A program made the position numbers and the translations under genes. The notes beneath the pieces are model-generated. The model saw only the letters and a list, made by a program, of their open reading frames with translations. It did no database searches and was not told the DNA's origin. Shown one piece after another: positions 1 to 10,284 of a stretch of DNA of 64,000 nucleotides. The stretch comes from Cherax quadricarinatus. Its lineage: Eukaryota > Arthropoda > Malacostraca > Decapoda > Parastacidae. The stretch covers positions 27,977,345 to 28,041,344 of the forward strand of contig NC_091323.1 of NCBI RefSeq assembly GCF_038502225.1, given 5' to 3'. Numbering within the stretch: position 1 is the first letter of the stretch; each line of letters opens with the position of its first letter.

Positions 1-460
1 CACACACACACAAGGGGCCAGGAGCTGTGTCTCGACCCCTGCAACCACAATTAGGTGAGTCACACACACACACACACACACACACCAGGGGCTGTGTCTC
101 GACCCCTGCAACCACAATTAGGTGAGTACACACACACCAGGAGCTGTGTCTCGACCCCTGCAACCACAATTAGGTGAGTACACACACACACACACAAACA
201 CACCAGGAGCTGTGTCTCGACCCCTGCAACCACAATTATGTGAGTACACACACACACACACACACACACCAGGAGCTGTGTCTCGACCCCTGCAACCACA
301 ATTAGGTGAGTACACACACACACACACACACACACCAGGGGCCAGGAGCTGTGTCTCGACCCCTGCAACCACAATTAGGTGAGTACAAACACACACACAC
401 ACACACACACACACCAGGGGCCAGGAGCTGTGTCTCGACCCCTGCAACCACAATTAGGTG

Positions 461-546
<86 letters not shown>
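1..546 (+). repeat. Composite array of LINE-A 3' tails and (CA)n
   Basis: Seven near-identical copies of a roughly 45-bp segment (core ctgtgtctcgacccctgcaa, then accacaattaggtgagtac) alternate with (CA)n runs of varying length. The array ends in a pure (CA)n run at about 463-546. The 45-bp segment matches the 3' terminal part of the LINE copies at 3,340, 5,257 and 20,336, so this is a LINE tail amplified in tandem with its own microsatellite. Copy 4 has tatgtgagt instead of taggtgagt. Open frames rich in THTHT or CVCVC across this stretch are artefacts of the dinucleotide. The left edge lies outside the window. Confidence 0.9.
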
Positions 547-551
<5 letters not shown>

Positions 552-664
552 GTACACACACAGTATGCCCTTAAGACCATTTTCATTAATTTTTTTAATA
601 TCATCTATGAAATATCTCAAAAAATACAGCAAATATTTCACGTGATTTTAGAATAGCTATTTAG

Positions 665-1000
665 TCAAGAAGACTTGTAAACATTAACTTGTGCACTTAC
701 CTGTGACCGGTTTCGAGGGTTATTGCTGCCCGCCTCAGGCCAGGCTTCCATGTTGCCTGTCTGGTCAACCAGTCTGTGGTAGCGCCTCGATGGCCCATAT
801 ACTGTAGCAATAACAATCCATCTGATCAGGGATTCACAGGAGGTAGTGATCCAACTTCCTCTTAAGTACTTTTGCCTTCGTTCCAGAGGTATTTCTGGTA
901 TCTTCTGGTAACAGGTTGAAAAGATAACTCTGTAAGTTGTAAGTGTATAAGGCCCATCTATAATCTGAGTTGCAAACAGATCCCTAGCTATCTTCAAGAA
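665..1000 (-). pseudogene. LINE-C 3' end (RT C-terminal remnant)
   Basis: On the minus strand a 110-codon open stretch carries features of the C-terminal end of non-LTR reverse transcriptases: a segment reading roughly STCYQKIPEIPLERRQKYL, then a tail with LVDQTGN and a terminal ccctcgaaaccggtcacagg followed by taagt. The same tail type occurs at 23,640-24,070, and the terminal motif recurs near 25,130, 27,120 and 52,700. No catalytic RT motifs are present, so this is a 5'-truncated, non-functional copy. The family placement (CR1/Jockey-like) is an inference from the style of the C-terminus. It ends close to the array at 1-546. Confidence 0.55.
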
Positions 1001-1059
1001 GGAAGTTTACCACTTCGGTCCCATATCACATTTGATTGAGTGCCGCCAGCACATATAGT

Positions 1060-1150
1060 CGAATTGATCAAGGCCAGCAACTAGGAGGCTTGGTCCGTGG
1101 CCGGGTCACGGAGGCAGTGATCCCCGAAACCGTCAACACGTAGGTAGTAA
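1060..1150 (+). repeat. LINE-B 3' tail fragment
   Basis: A diverged copy of the tail seen at 22,600-22,755: ctaggaggcttggtccgtgg, then gatccccgaaaccgtc and a terminal gtaggtag. It is too short to carry protein sequence. It is followed at 1,212-1,258 by a separate LINE-A-like tail (ggagctgtgggtcaaccccc). Confidence 0.5.
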
Positions 1151-1211
1151 ATCCTGGTCACGAGGTCACGAGCTAAACTGAAACGACAACCTTTTGTGGG
1201 TTAAGAGATCG

Positions 1212-1258
1212 TGCTAGGAGCTGTGGGTCAACCCCCACAGGCACAAGTCAGTGAGCAC
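1212..1258 (+). repeat. LINE-A-like 3' tail fragment
   Basis: Short diverged version of the LINE-A tail (ggagctgtgggtcaaccccc, then aggcacaagtcagtgagca). It keeps the order 'ggagctgtg - tcaacccc - caca - gtgag' seen in the array at 1-546. Confidence 0.45.
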
Positions 1259-1599
1259 AACTCGACATGCTGTGCCACCTGGCTGCTTCATTTCCCGCAA
1301 GATTTCAATGCTCTCATTATGGTATATCTGTGAAGAGCTAGTGATCACCACATGTACCAGGAACACTGCAGGCAAGTGCTGCGTGTGTTGGCTCTGATAA
1401 ATCATCAGTTGTGGCTGATTGAACGAGATTAGGACTGGAAGAACGTTGAGTTATGTTCAAGGGTAATATTAGACGTTTGTATTTGTTCTTCAAAAATGTT
1501 ATATGTTATATGAAGTACTGTGTGTTTGTGTTATTGACAGTAGTACAGAAGTTAAACTGATCCATTTGTCCTTTGACACCCGTGTTTTCATCCTGTATC

Positions 1600-1672
1600 T
1601 CACCTAGCACGTACGTGTATGTGTGTGTACCCACCTATATGAGGGGTCGATTTACAGCTCCTGGCTCTTGAA
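1600..1672 (-). repeat. LINE-A-like 3' tail fragment
   Basis: On the minus strand this reads as a LINE-A tail (inverse of ggggtcgatttacagctcct, with a gtgtgtgtaccc edge). It carries a short TG/CA stretch at the outer end, as the better copies do. Confidence 0.45.
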
Positions 1673-1679
1673 TGTGTAT

Positions 1680-2436
1680 GTATGTGTGCAAGTAAGCAAG
1701 CGTAAGAACTCCTGAAATATTGAGACCAAGATCTCATTAAGTATTTCTTGATATTATTGTTTAACATTAGAAAACAGTACCGAGCTGAGCGCATCGCTGG
1801 AGGTGGTAAAGAACGAGTCACATGATGTGAAGATGAAGGTGCAGCGTCTCAGGAAGGAGTTACAGTGACGATCGTAAATTACGTGGAAGAGGATAACAAT
1901 AAATGAACATTTGTCAACAGATAGAAAATGAATATGAAATACAGAATAAACGAATTCCAAGAGCCGGTTTAGAAAGTATTACCACCTTCACAGATCAAGG
2001 GGGAAAATGAGAATAAGACTATACTACATTAATTCTTCTCTGTGTTTTCTCTGGCTTGTTGTTTCTTCTGTTCCATCTGGCTTATTACTTACGCTTCCTT
2101 GCACTTCTTGTTAAACCAGTTGCTCTAGACTCGTCTGCTTGTGCTTGCGGGGGTTGATTCATAGCTCTTGTACCGCCATGTAATATTTATCGAAAAGCTA
2201 CACTGAGTTACGGCGCCTAGAACCTGGTCATATCCAGGCTTGAAACCATGTACGGTGTTTTGTGTGATTTGTTTCACTTACTCACCAGACTCAGACTGGG
2301 AAAAACATGCTTTTTAATGCACCTTGGCTTCATCTGAGCACGCCAAGAGTGTATTTGTTTGTTAGACCAGTAATTTTCCTTGAGTCTCGTCACCTTTGTC
2401 ATGGTAATCCTAAAATATAGTACTAGAAACAATGAC
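1680..2436. other. Unassigned AT-rich spacer
   Basis: No convincing exon, RNA gene or tandem array seen. A possible LINE-A tail remnant (gggggttgattcatagctct) lies near 2,152. Confidence 0.5.
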
Positions 2437-2552
2437 TTTAAAGGGGTGGACCAGTAAGCCAGCGGAAGCCTCGGTCATTTAAAAGCTCCAGTTGTCGGTC
2501 ATCATATGACTAAGACCCGGATGAGGAAATATTTGTCCTGTTTACTGACAGA
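2437..2552 (+). repeat. Dispersed repeat family D, copy 1
   Basis: Homologous to 50,284-50,400. Both contain gtggaccagtaagccagcg, a 'ctcggtca' block, 'aaaagctccag' and 'ggtcatcatat', in the same order and strand. The function is unknown. It is probably the end of a transposable element, because two copies about 48 kb apart share about 115 bp. Confidence 0.7.
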
Positions 2553-3339
2553 TCTTTCCTAACCTTTGTTAAGGTGGATTATGAAAGTTCAATAGAGCGC
2601 CATAGTCGCTCTTTAATTATATAGGGATTTAGGACCTCTGGCAGGATCGCCGCTGCTGCTCACTGTCTTTCTGCACACACACAACCACCGAGACAATAAC
2701 AAAAATAAAACTCGTCCTCAGATTCATTAGTTAGTTTTTACTTATTCATCATAAATAATATTTTTTTCATGGATAGCTCTATTCGTACCTGCATCATCAT
2801 AAGTGCTACTTTCAACATGTCTGCTGTTCTTTTGTTGGACTTACTCCCCAAAATGAATACCATGAATTAACGACAATCTAACTAGCTTGACGTAAATAAC
2901 GTTTGTGGAAAAATCATTCAAGAATTATAAAAAAAGAGAGTATGGTTTTACTATGATGTACTGAGTACGTGTGTAACTTACGTTTGGTGGCAAAGCTAGC
3001 ATGTTGCATATTGACGTGTACTAATATGAGGACGGATTGAAAAATTCATCCTCAAATTAGTGCGTCTAGGTTGATGCACTGGTCAGCATTCCTTTCGGGT
3101 TCAGCAGCATTTTCTCATCGTTTTCCCTGTTAAAATTGAACAAGAAGATAGAATAACAGAGGAAACGTGTTCCCCGTCGTGAATGTAGACGATAATTGCA
3201 AACAGTGGCTGTGTCAACATTGAATGAAGCATGAGCCGCAGCCTGAGTACACGAAGATGATTGTGTAGGTATGAGCCAGCTGGTGTGTAGACACTGTGTT
3301 GCTCTCAGGCACTCTGCAGGGAATGTTGCGAAGGTCACT
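2553..3339. other. Unassigned AT-rich spacer
   Basis: AT-rich with scattered short homopolymers. No gene, array or recognised element. Open frames here are short and lack recognisable motifs. Confidence 0.5.
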
Positions 3340-3565
3340 GTGTGTGTACTCACCTAGTTGTACTCACCTAGTTGAGGTTGCGGGGGTCGAGTCCGAGCTC
3401 CTGGCCCCGCCTCTTCACTGATCGCTACTAGGTCACTCTCCCTGAGCCGTGAGCTTTATCGTACCTCTGCTTAAAGCTATGTATGGATCCTGCCTCCACT
3501 ACATCGCTTCCCAAACTATTCCACTTACTGACTACTCTGTGGCTGAAGAAATACTTCCTAACATC

Positions 3566-3567
<2 letters not shown>
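3340..3567 (-). pseudogene. LINE-A 3' end, RT C-terminal fragment
   Basis: Minus-strand copy of the LINE-A 3' end. The 3' tail (plus-strand tgtgtactcacctagttg, with the tactcacctagttg unit present twice) is followed inward by about 47 codons ending the RT: HRDVRKYFFSHRVV, then KWNSLGSDVVEAGSIHSFK. The same C-terminus is at 5,364-5,816. The copy stops where a (TG)n run begins at about 3,568, so the 5' truncation point coincides with a microsatellite. The duplicated tail unit suggests slippage during target-primed reverse transcription (inference). Confidence 0.8.

Positions 3568-3656
<89 letters not shown>
3568..3656 (+). repeat. (TG)n microsatellite
   Basis: About 89 bp of uninterrupted TG dinucleotides. 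It starts inside LINE-A sequence (after aacatccctg), where the other copy continues with attcatctgag. Confidence 0.97.
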
Positions 3657-3658
<2 letters not shown>

Positions 3659-3889
3659 ACGTACGCACAGAAGCACACGTATTCACCAAGAATTTATCAA
3701 GTTATTTTTGTTGGGATAGAGTCTGGGCGTCTAATAAACATGCGACCCGAAGGCGGAATGTGGTCCACTTGACTACTTAGTGCGGCCCACCGGAGATTTT
3801 AACCATTTTTTAACCTAATTAGCTAGCATTTGAATTTTAAGATAATAAAGCCTAAGCTACTCCAGCTACTTTTTAATTACCTTTAAAAA

Positions 3890-4060
3890 ATCCTAATTGC
3901 GGCACGCCTGTGGGATTGAGTCAGCTCCTGACCCCGCCTTCTAAACTGCTGTTATCGGCATTATTAGTACCTGACTTTCTGGGCCCCTACCATACCTACT
4001 CTTGAAACCGTGTTTGTCTTTTTTCCAGTACGTCATTTGGTTTATTTCACTTATTTCACC
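3890..4060 (-). repeat. Diverged LINE-A-like 3' fragment
   Basis: Resembles the LINE-A 3' untranslated end on the minus strand: tgggattgagtcagctcctg, accccgcctt, then a 'tactcttgaaaccgtg' segment matching 'cttaaagctatg' of better copies. Considerably decayed. Just beyond it is a run of C (about 4,060-4,067). Confidence 0.45.
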
Positions 4061-4065
4061 CCCCC

Positions 4066-4990
4066 CCTACCTGCCTGGAGAGTGTTCCGGGGGTCTCGTA
4101 CTAGGCCTCCCAGTGGATGATCTGAATAACCAGGATGTTAATTAGTGTGAGCCTCACGAAATCCAACTTAAGAACCACAGCACGGCTGATCAGGAACCGA
4201 CTTGAGAAATTTGTTCAGGCCTTACATGAAAACACCCAGGGGCCTGTTGGTAATCCCACTTATATATGAAGAAAGGGCACTGCAAAATGTTGGCTTCTTT
4301 GCATTTGAGTTTTCCCTTAGTGTACTCACTGCACCCGTGGTTGTTATTGATGGTATTTTGCACCGTCTGCCAAGTCTCATTTTCATGGGGAATGATTTGG
4401 GTGTACAGGTTTGGGATCAATCATAGAATTTTCCAAGGTCAAGAACAAAAGACCTCAGACTTAAGCCGAGAGGCGTGTCTGATAGCTATTTTCCAAGGCA
4501 AGGGGTGACTATATAATTGGCTAAATTAGGTCTCCCTTAGTGACCTACCAAGCATAGTTGAACTACATAAAAAATTATGATGTATCTCTCTCGCCTACGT
4601 TCCAAGGAGTACAGATCAGGGTACTTTGAACGTTCTCGGTAATTGAGGTGCTTGACAGAATCTATGTTGGCAGTGAAGACTCTCTGCATATTCTCACTCA
4701 GGTCTGCAGTTTCGCTTGCCTTGAAGGGGGCCGTTAATACACATCAGTGTTCTCGCCTAGAGAGAGAGCAAGTAACCTGAAGTGTATCGTCATTGGCTTG
4801 GCATCCCTTGTTTTGAAGGTAGTAATATAGCCTATTATTTTTCTTGCGGTTGTGATAGTGATACTGTTATCTTTGAAGGTGAGATCTGACATGATCACTC
4901 CTAGGTCTCTCACATTAGTCTTACTCTCACTTGAGTTATTCGAGTTTGTTTTATACTCCATTTTTATTTTCTCAGTATTTCCCTAACGGG
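4066..4990 (-). pseudogene. LINE-B copy, degenerate RT C-terminal half
   Basis: Minus-strand LINE-B relic. Its 3' tail lies at 4,066-4,210 (plus-strand ctacctgcctggagagtgtt ... gatcaggaaccgacttgag). At the other end (about 4,734-4,961) is a 75-codon piece containing NVRDLGVIMSDLTFKDN and an ITTARKIIGYI-like stretch. This corresponds to the thumb/connection region downstream of the FADD motif, as in the better copy at 22,046. Plus-strand ctcgcctacgttccaaggag near 4,590 is the inverse of an 'LERRRE'-type codon block. Stops and frameshifts separate the blocks, so it is non-functional. The palm domain with the catalytic aspartates is missing. Confidence 0.65.
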
Positions 4991-5235
4991 GGTAGCTGAA
5001 ACTTGTCTTCAGTGAACATCATGTGTGCGTTTTTACCTGCTACTGATTCTCTGTCCCCCAGTATCTCACTTTTCAACATTCTGGATTATCTTCTGTTCCC
5101 CAGGTGCTGCATAACCCCTAAGACTTTAGCGTGTCCCCATGAATGTATTAACAGTAATGATGAGGGTACAGTATAAGCTATAGTTTTTATGTTAGCGATT
5201 TGCCATACGCGCCTTAACATTTCCTCCAGTGATAC

Positions 5236-5258
5236 AGTGTGTGTGTGTGTGTGTGTAT
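5236..5258 (+). repeat. Short (TG)n at a LINE-A 3' end
   Basis: A (GT)n run immediately outside the LINE-A tail at 5,257. It is the complement of the CA tail seen in all better LINE-A copies. Confidence 0.85.
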
Positions 5259-5822
5259 ACTCACCTAGTTGCTCACCTGATTGTGGTTGCAGGGGTCGAG
5301 TCATAGCTCCTGGCCCCGCCTCTTTACTGGCCGCTACTGGGTCACTCTTCCCGCTCCAGGAGCTTAATCATACCTCTTCTTAAAGCTATGAATGGATCCT
5401 GCCTCCACTACATCACTTCCCAGACTGTTCCATTTCCTGACAACTTTGTGACTGAAGAAATACTTCCTAACGTCCCTGTGATTCATCTGAGTCTTCAACT
5501 TCCAACTGTGACCCCTTGTTGCTGTGTCCCATCTCTGGAACATCCTGTGTCTGTCCACCTTGCCGATTCCTCTCAGTATTTTATAAGTCGTTATAATATC
5601 CTCCCTATCTCTCCTGTCCTCCAGTGTCGTTAGGTCGATCTCCCTTAACCTTTCCTCGTAGGACATGCCCCTTAGCTCCGGGATTAGTCTTGTTGCAAAT
5701 CTTTGCACTTTCTTTAGCTTCCTTACATGCTTGGCTACGTGTGGGTACCAAACTGGTGCTGTATACTCCAGTATGAGCCTGACGTACACAGTGTACAGGG
5801 TCCTGAACGAGTCCATATTAAG
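5257..5822 (-). pseudogene. LINE-A, best-preserved RT C-terminus (150 codons)
   Basis: Best-preserved protein relic in the window. An uninterrupted 150-codon frame (minus strand, 5,816 to 5,364) reads as the C-terminal end of a CR1/Jockey-like non-LTR reverse transcriptase. LILEYTAPVWYPH lies near residues 14-26, KVQRFATRLIPELRGMSYEE near 37-56, and FFSHKVVRKWNSLGSDVV near 123-140. These are conserved C-terminal landmarks of such RTs downstream of the catalytic palm. The frame's ATG is only the first Met after 5' truncation. There is no endonuclease and no YxDD-type motif, so it cannot act alone. A 3' untranslated region of about 105 bp follows, then the cacctag/(TG)n tail. A second (TG)n run sits at the truncated 5' side. 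Confidence 0.85.
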
Positions 5823-5843
5823 ATGTCAGAATGCTGTGTTGTT

Positions 5844-5943
<100 letters not shown>

Positions 5944-6359
5944 CGCAGTATTATATTTGCTCGGTCGAGTCTCGGTTCCTACTCGTATTTTTAAGCTTCG
6001 TCAGCCGGCATTACGAGTTTATCATAGTTTCTCTTGAAAATGTGCTTGGTGGTTTCCGCAACCACTTCTTCATCCAGAAGTGCTTTGTCACGTTCTGTGG
6101 TGCATTTAGAGGTGTATTAATTACTACCAGTTGTCAAAGGCACTTGATGATAAACACCTGGCCTGTTTTGTGTGTGTGTGTGGGGGGGGGGAATCTTTAG
6201 TATAGTGTGTTTGTCTGCATGTGGTATTTCTGGTGTGTGTGTGTGTGTAGCAGTCCTATTGCTAGTCTGTATATATTTGTTCCTCAGGACACAGTACTCA
6301 CTCCAGTTACCTTTCTCATTCTTATATCTTGCATGAACTAAGGTTCAAATCTTAGCATT

Positions 6360-7240
6360 GTGTCCTCTTAAACAGACGATACAAAAATCTGCACACTAGT
6401 GGCTTCCACTGAGAATATAGCAAACCTCCAAGCTGATGTTAACCAAATCCTTCAGCGGGCTATAGAAAACTGTGTGAAATTCAACGAGTATAAATTTCAG
6501 CTACCCCACTAGTGGTAAAAAAATGAAAGAAATAATAATTGGAACAGGATACAAGATGCATCTAAACCCCCTTTATAAAGCAGAACAGAAATCTGAAAAC
6601 AACAAAAACAGGAGGAACCACGTCAAAAGAGTTCTTATTATTTTTTGCTCATAGAATGCAGAATGTTATAAAAAAAAGACTAGTTAAAACACTGATGATA
6701 CTCATTTGGGCACTTGCATTCTTTAAATAAATATTGCTGTACACCGACAGCCTCATTGAAAACAGACGAATTTGCAGATCTAGAGAAGAAAGCGAAATTT
6801 CATGGCCTGCATAAATTGAATCACTTATAATATTAGGAGCGCCTGAAATCCTTACCTACCTGGAGGGTGTTCCAGGGGTCAACACCCCCGTGGCTCAGTC
6901 CTTGACCAGGCCTCCCTCAACTGAATTTACTAAATTACAAATGAGAAAGATCTATAATAATTTGCACCTGAAAAATACTGGAGGATTGGTTGTAAGACTT
7001 CACACCGAGTACAGCAAAGGTACAAAATAAACTTAAATCTTTCACTTTTCAAATACACTGAGAAATTACCAACAAACTCTTAATTAGCATTAAGTGAGAG
7101 CTTGAAAATTTTCTCGAAATCATTCTTGATCAGCCAGGTTGTGGTGCCTTTGTCAAAATATTTGACGTGAACTTGAACATCCTGACTGAGCAGGCCATGC
7201 GCAATAGACGTGGTCTGAAACCTGGCTGCAGGGAGCGATT
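6360..7240 (+). pseudogene. LINE-B copy (degenerate RT) with nested insertion
   Basis: Plus-strand relic of LINE-B. From about 6,374 the frame reads DDTKICTLVASTENIANLQA and then VNQILQRAIENCVKFN, the stretch that follows the catalytic FADD in this RT (here the residue before DD is Thr). Near 6,735 is YCCTPTASLKTDEFADLEKK, equivalent to YCCTLTAPLKTGEIADLEN of the 22-kb copy. At 6,845-6,920 it is interrupted by a minus-strand LINE-B tail, after which the RT-like reading resumes (MRKIYNNLHL... region). Many stops and frameshifts: dead. Confidence 0.7.
6845..6920 (-). repeat. LINE-B 3' tail nested in another LINE-B
   Basis: Plus-strand ttacctacctggagggtgtt, then aacacccccgtggctcagtc and cttgaccaggcctccc: the inverse of the tail at 22,680-22,755. 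It lies inside the plus-strand copy at 6,360-7,240, so it inserted later. The junction falls at a ttacctacctg motif that could have been part of the host sequence. Confidence 0.6.
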
Positions 7241-7244
7241 TTCC

Positions 7245-8130
7245 TGGGAACCATCAGCAGGTAAACAAGAGGTAGGCAGACCACCTGCATCGCTGGTCGT
7301 GTTGGCCCCAAGTCAGGTGTTGAGTAAACTAATACTCAGGTTTATTTTCACGGGGGCACCTTGTTCATAGGATGGAGAGGGTAGATGAGGGTGTGGTGGG
7401 GATAGTGGTGAAGCTACTTTGATATGGCTGTTAGAAACTTATGTATGCTGTGTGCTGTGGCGTTGTGTACTTGCCCACTAATTTGTGGTCAGCTTCGAGC
7501 TGAACTGTTGCCTTTACCCCTTACACTCAAATGTGTCCATGTATCTAAAGTCGGCGTCTTAATTTTAAGTGATTCCCGATCATCCATAAATTCTCTTAAC
7601 TTCATGAGTATCAGTTGTGCCATGATCGTGTCAGAAGCCAGACACAGGGAGAGCAGAATTGTAGACAGTGGAGTCAGAGTACATCTTTTGTGGGTTCTCT
7701 CGCACTGACCTTAAAATTCATGATGGAACTGATGATGAATTGGCAAAGTTGCATGTCCTTAAGAAGGGGAGGTACAATACAACTCTGGTCAGTCAACTAA
7801 TACTTTGAAGACAATAATCAAAAAAGAACTTTTCCCGAATTGATTTGAGACAAAAGGAGATTGGCACTAGTCACTTCTATCATGCAAGAGGAGTCACATG
7901 TCAATGGCACATTCAACAAAATCGGCAGACTCTTAGATGCCACTACAACATGACCTAAGCTGGTCTACAAGTGCTTCTGAGAGTGAAGGACCAGCCGATG
8001 TAGACCTAACCAGATGTAAACTTTGTCAGAGGAACTGTGTAATAAAATTCATGAGTTCGGAAACCACTCAGTCACACATATTCAAGAAATGTCAAAGTAC
8101 ACGAATAACCCGCACATAGGAGGAAGAAGC
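7245..8130. other. Unassigned region, possible transposon remnant
   Basis: No recognised gene. A 94-codon frame at 7,424-7,708 (+) begins with a hydrophobic stretch (MAVRNLCMLCAVALCTCP) but has no family resemblance. A 60-codon frame at 7,937-8,119 (+) contains C-x2-C (CKLC) followed 16 residues later by H-x4-C (HIFKKC), the spacing of a BED-type zinc finger found at the N-terminus of many hAT transposases. No transposase domain follows, so this is a hint only. Confidence 0.25.
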
Positions 8131-8295
8131 TTATGACGACGTTCCGATCCGAATTGGACCATTGACTAGTCACACTAACACGCGAAGATGAGGGAGCAAG
8201 TATATATAATAGAGGAGAACAGGGACGAGACAGAGAGAGGAAGAAAGAAGTAGTGGTAGAGGTAATGGAAGCAGTAGTGGTGAAAATAGGTAGGT
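8131..8295 (+). repeat. Dispersed repeat family E, copy 1
   Basis: Starts with cttatgacgacgttccgatc, continues with agtcacactaacacgcgaag and gagcaagtatatataa, then purine-rich gacagagagaggaagaaaga and agtagtggtagagg. Copy 2 (18,470-18,660) has the same order: agtcacactgacagaagaga, gagccagtatatatagg, gagagagagaggaag, agtagtggtagag. The shared TATATATA followed by a purine-rich transcribed-like stretch could be a retroelement promoter end, but no coding sequence is attached. Confidence 0.65.
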
Positions 8296-8680
8296 CGTCA
8301 TAAATCTCTTTCACCTATGTACGGGTTGTTTGTGTATTTTTCCTGTCACGGTATTGTGCCTTGTTGTTCTTTCTGAATGTCAGAGTATTTTATCCATGGT
8401 TGCATATTGCCGTTGTCAGCCGTTCTTGAAGAAATACCCTGATATTGCCTATTTTAAATGACTTATAAGCATAGCTTGCCTAAATTCATCCATATTTTGT
8501 TAGTCTCATAAGTAACTTAAAACAACACATAACTAATATTTTTGTGGATCTATGGCTGTAAGTTATTATTGTTGTGAGGTAAAAAACATGAGTAAATAAT
8601 TCATTACTACTATGTCTTACTTAGCAAACACAAGTGTTGGGACCCAGTACCAGGACCTATTATAAGACTCTGTAATTCAG

Positions 8681-9165
8681 TGACTACCACCCACAGGATG
8701 GGTGTGAGGTGACTACCACCCACAGGAAGGTGTAAGGTGACTACCACCCACAGGATGGGTGTGAAGTGACTACCACCCACACGATGGGTGTGAGGTGACT
8801 ACCACCCACAGGATGGGTATGAGGGGACTACCACACACAGGTTGGGTGTGAAGTGACTACCACCCACAGGATGGGTGTGAAGTGACTACCACCCACAGGA
8901 TGGGTGTGAGGTGGCTACCACCCACAGGATGGGTGTGAGGTGACTTCCACCCACAGAATGGGTGTGAAGTGACTACCACCCACATGATGGGTATGAGGTG
9001 ACTACCACCCACAGGATGGGTGTGAAGTGACTACCACCCACAGGATGGGTGTAAGGTAACTACCACCCACAGGATGGCAGTGAGGTAACTGCCACACACA
9101 TGATGGGTGTGAGGTAACTACCATACACATGATGGGTGTGTGGCAACTACCACACACAGGATGGT
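8681..9165 (+). repeat. 29-bp minisatellite, about 17 copies
   Basis: Unit of 29 bp (core tgactaccacccacaggatg, then ggtgtgagg) repeated head to tail with point variation and some one-base length variants. The left half is more regular. The right end drifts to cacacacaggatgg. Confidence 0.95.
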
Positions 9166-9364
9166 ATAAACTTTCGTAATTGATACCTACCAATCGGTTT
9201 AAAAAGGCACGTAAGTATACACGTTTTCTAATATGTGGCAGTGTTGGTCCTCACTCGGCCTCGCTAGCCAGCAGTCAGCGTCTTTGGTTTCCTTCCCATT
9301 GCGACGTTTCGTATGTAGTCTTGCAACTGTGTATGGAGGTTACTTAAAACAAAAGAATAGAGGA

Positions 9365-9530
9365 ACACTTCAGTAGGCCTAATGGCCCTTCGTACTTGCC
9401 CCATGCTGCCGGGTCCCTTACCAGGCCTCCCGGTGAATGATCTGATCAACCAGGCAACTGGTGCTGGCCTCACGAAGTTTATCGTGTGCACCACAGCCTC
9501 ATTGATCAGGAACCAACTTGAGAAACTTAT
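9365..9530 (-). repeat. LINE-B 3' tail fragment
   Basis: Plus-strand ttaccaggcctcccggtgaa, tgatctgatcaaccaggc, ggtgctggcctcacgaag, then ttgatcaggaaccaacttga: the inverse of the LINE-B 3' end. There is a short open frame on the minus strand (FVRPAPVAWLIRSFTGRPG), which is the usual readthrough of this tail and not a gene. Confidence 0.7.
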
Positions 9531-9774
9531 GAATAAAATCTTGTTCTTTATATTGTATCTTTATGTTCATAGTTGTCTACATTACGCCTCTTTATTACTG
9601 GTTATTCCTAACCTATTAAAGTAAAAAATAGAGGAAAATAGAAATGGACTTACAAGACACGAGATGATGATCGTAATTGGACGATAAAAGAAGATGGAGT
9701 TTGTTTTTAGGTGTAAAGAGTGTTAATTACGGACAAATATGACGATTAATCTGTGAGCAGCATGATAGAGGTCA

Positions 9775-10160
9775 ACAAGTGGGCGCTGGGGTCAGGTGTG
9801 TTGACCCCGTCCACTGAGGAAGGGAGTGAGTACACTAGCGGTAAGGTGAGGGAAAGCTCTGGGTGAGGGGTGGAGGAGAGGTAAGAGTGAGGGAGTTCGT
9901 GGGGAAAGGAGTGGTGATGACAATGTGGGGAGGGGAGATTCTTAAGGAAGGGGTGGTGGGGAAGGTAAACTGAGGGAGTGTTGAGGGTACAGAGTGGTGT
10001 TAAAAGTGAGGAAGTAGTTGTGAGAGGGACGGGGTAGTTCAAGGAAGGGGAGGGGGAGAGGAAGGGGGAGTACATAGAGAGGAGAGAAAAAATACAGGGG
10101 TGTAGTGAAGAAGTACTGGAGAGGTGTGGGTGACTCAGTGGTTGGGTAGAAGGTGATCAT
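9775..10160 (+). repeat. Purine-rich (G/A) low-complexity tract
   Basis: Strong strand asymmetry: about 385 bp rich in ggggag, gaggg and gtggtg motifs and poor in C and T on the plus strand. No clean period. The proline/leucine-rich minus-strand open frame is a composition artefact. Confidence 0.7.
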
Positions 10161-10284
10161 ACTTTCCGATTTGTGTTTGTATGTGCTCTCTCAGCTGTTG
10201 GCGCCATCTCTTACTGGTGAAGATCTAGTGACTGGTTCCTGGGAGACCCCAAGAATGTACAGATACATATGAATTCTTGGTAAT

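Noticed and set aside
7424..7708. Small secreted protein with signal-peptide-like start
   Set aside because: Hydrophobic start only; no family resemblance, no exon boundaries or conservation available, and the surroundings look like decayed repeats.
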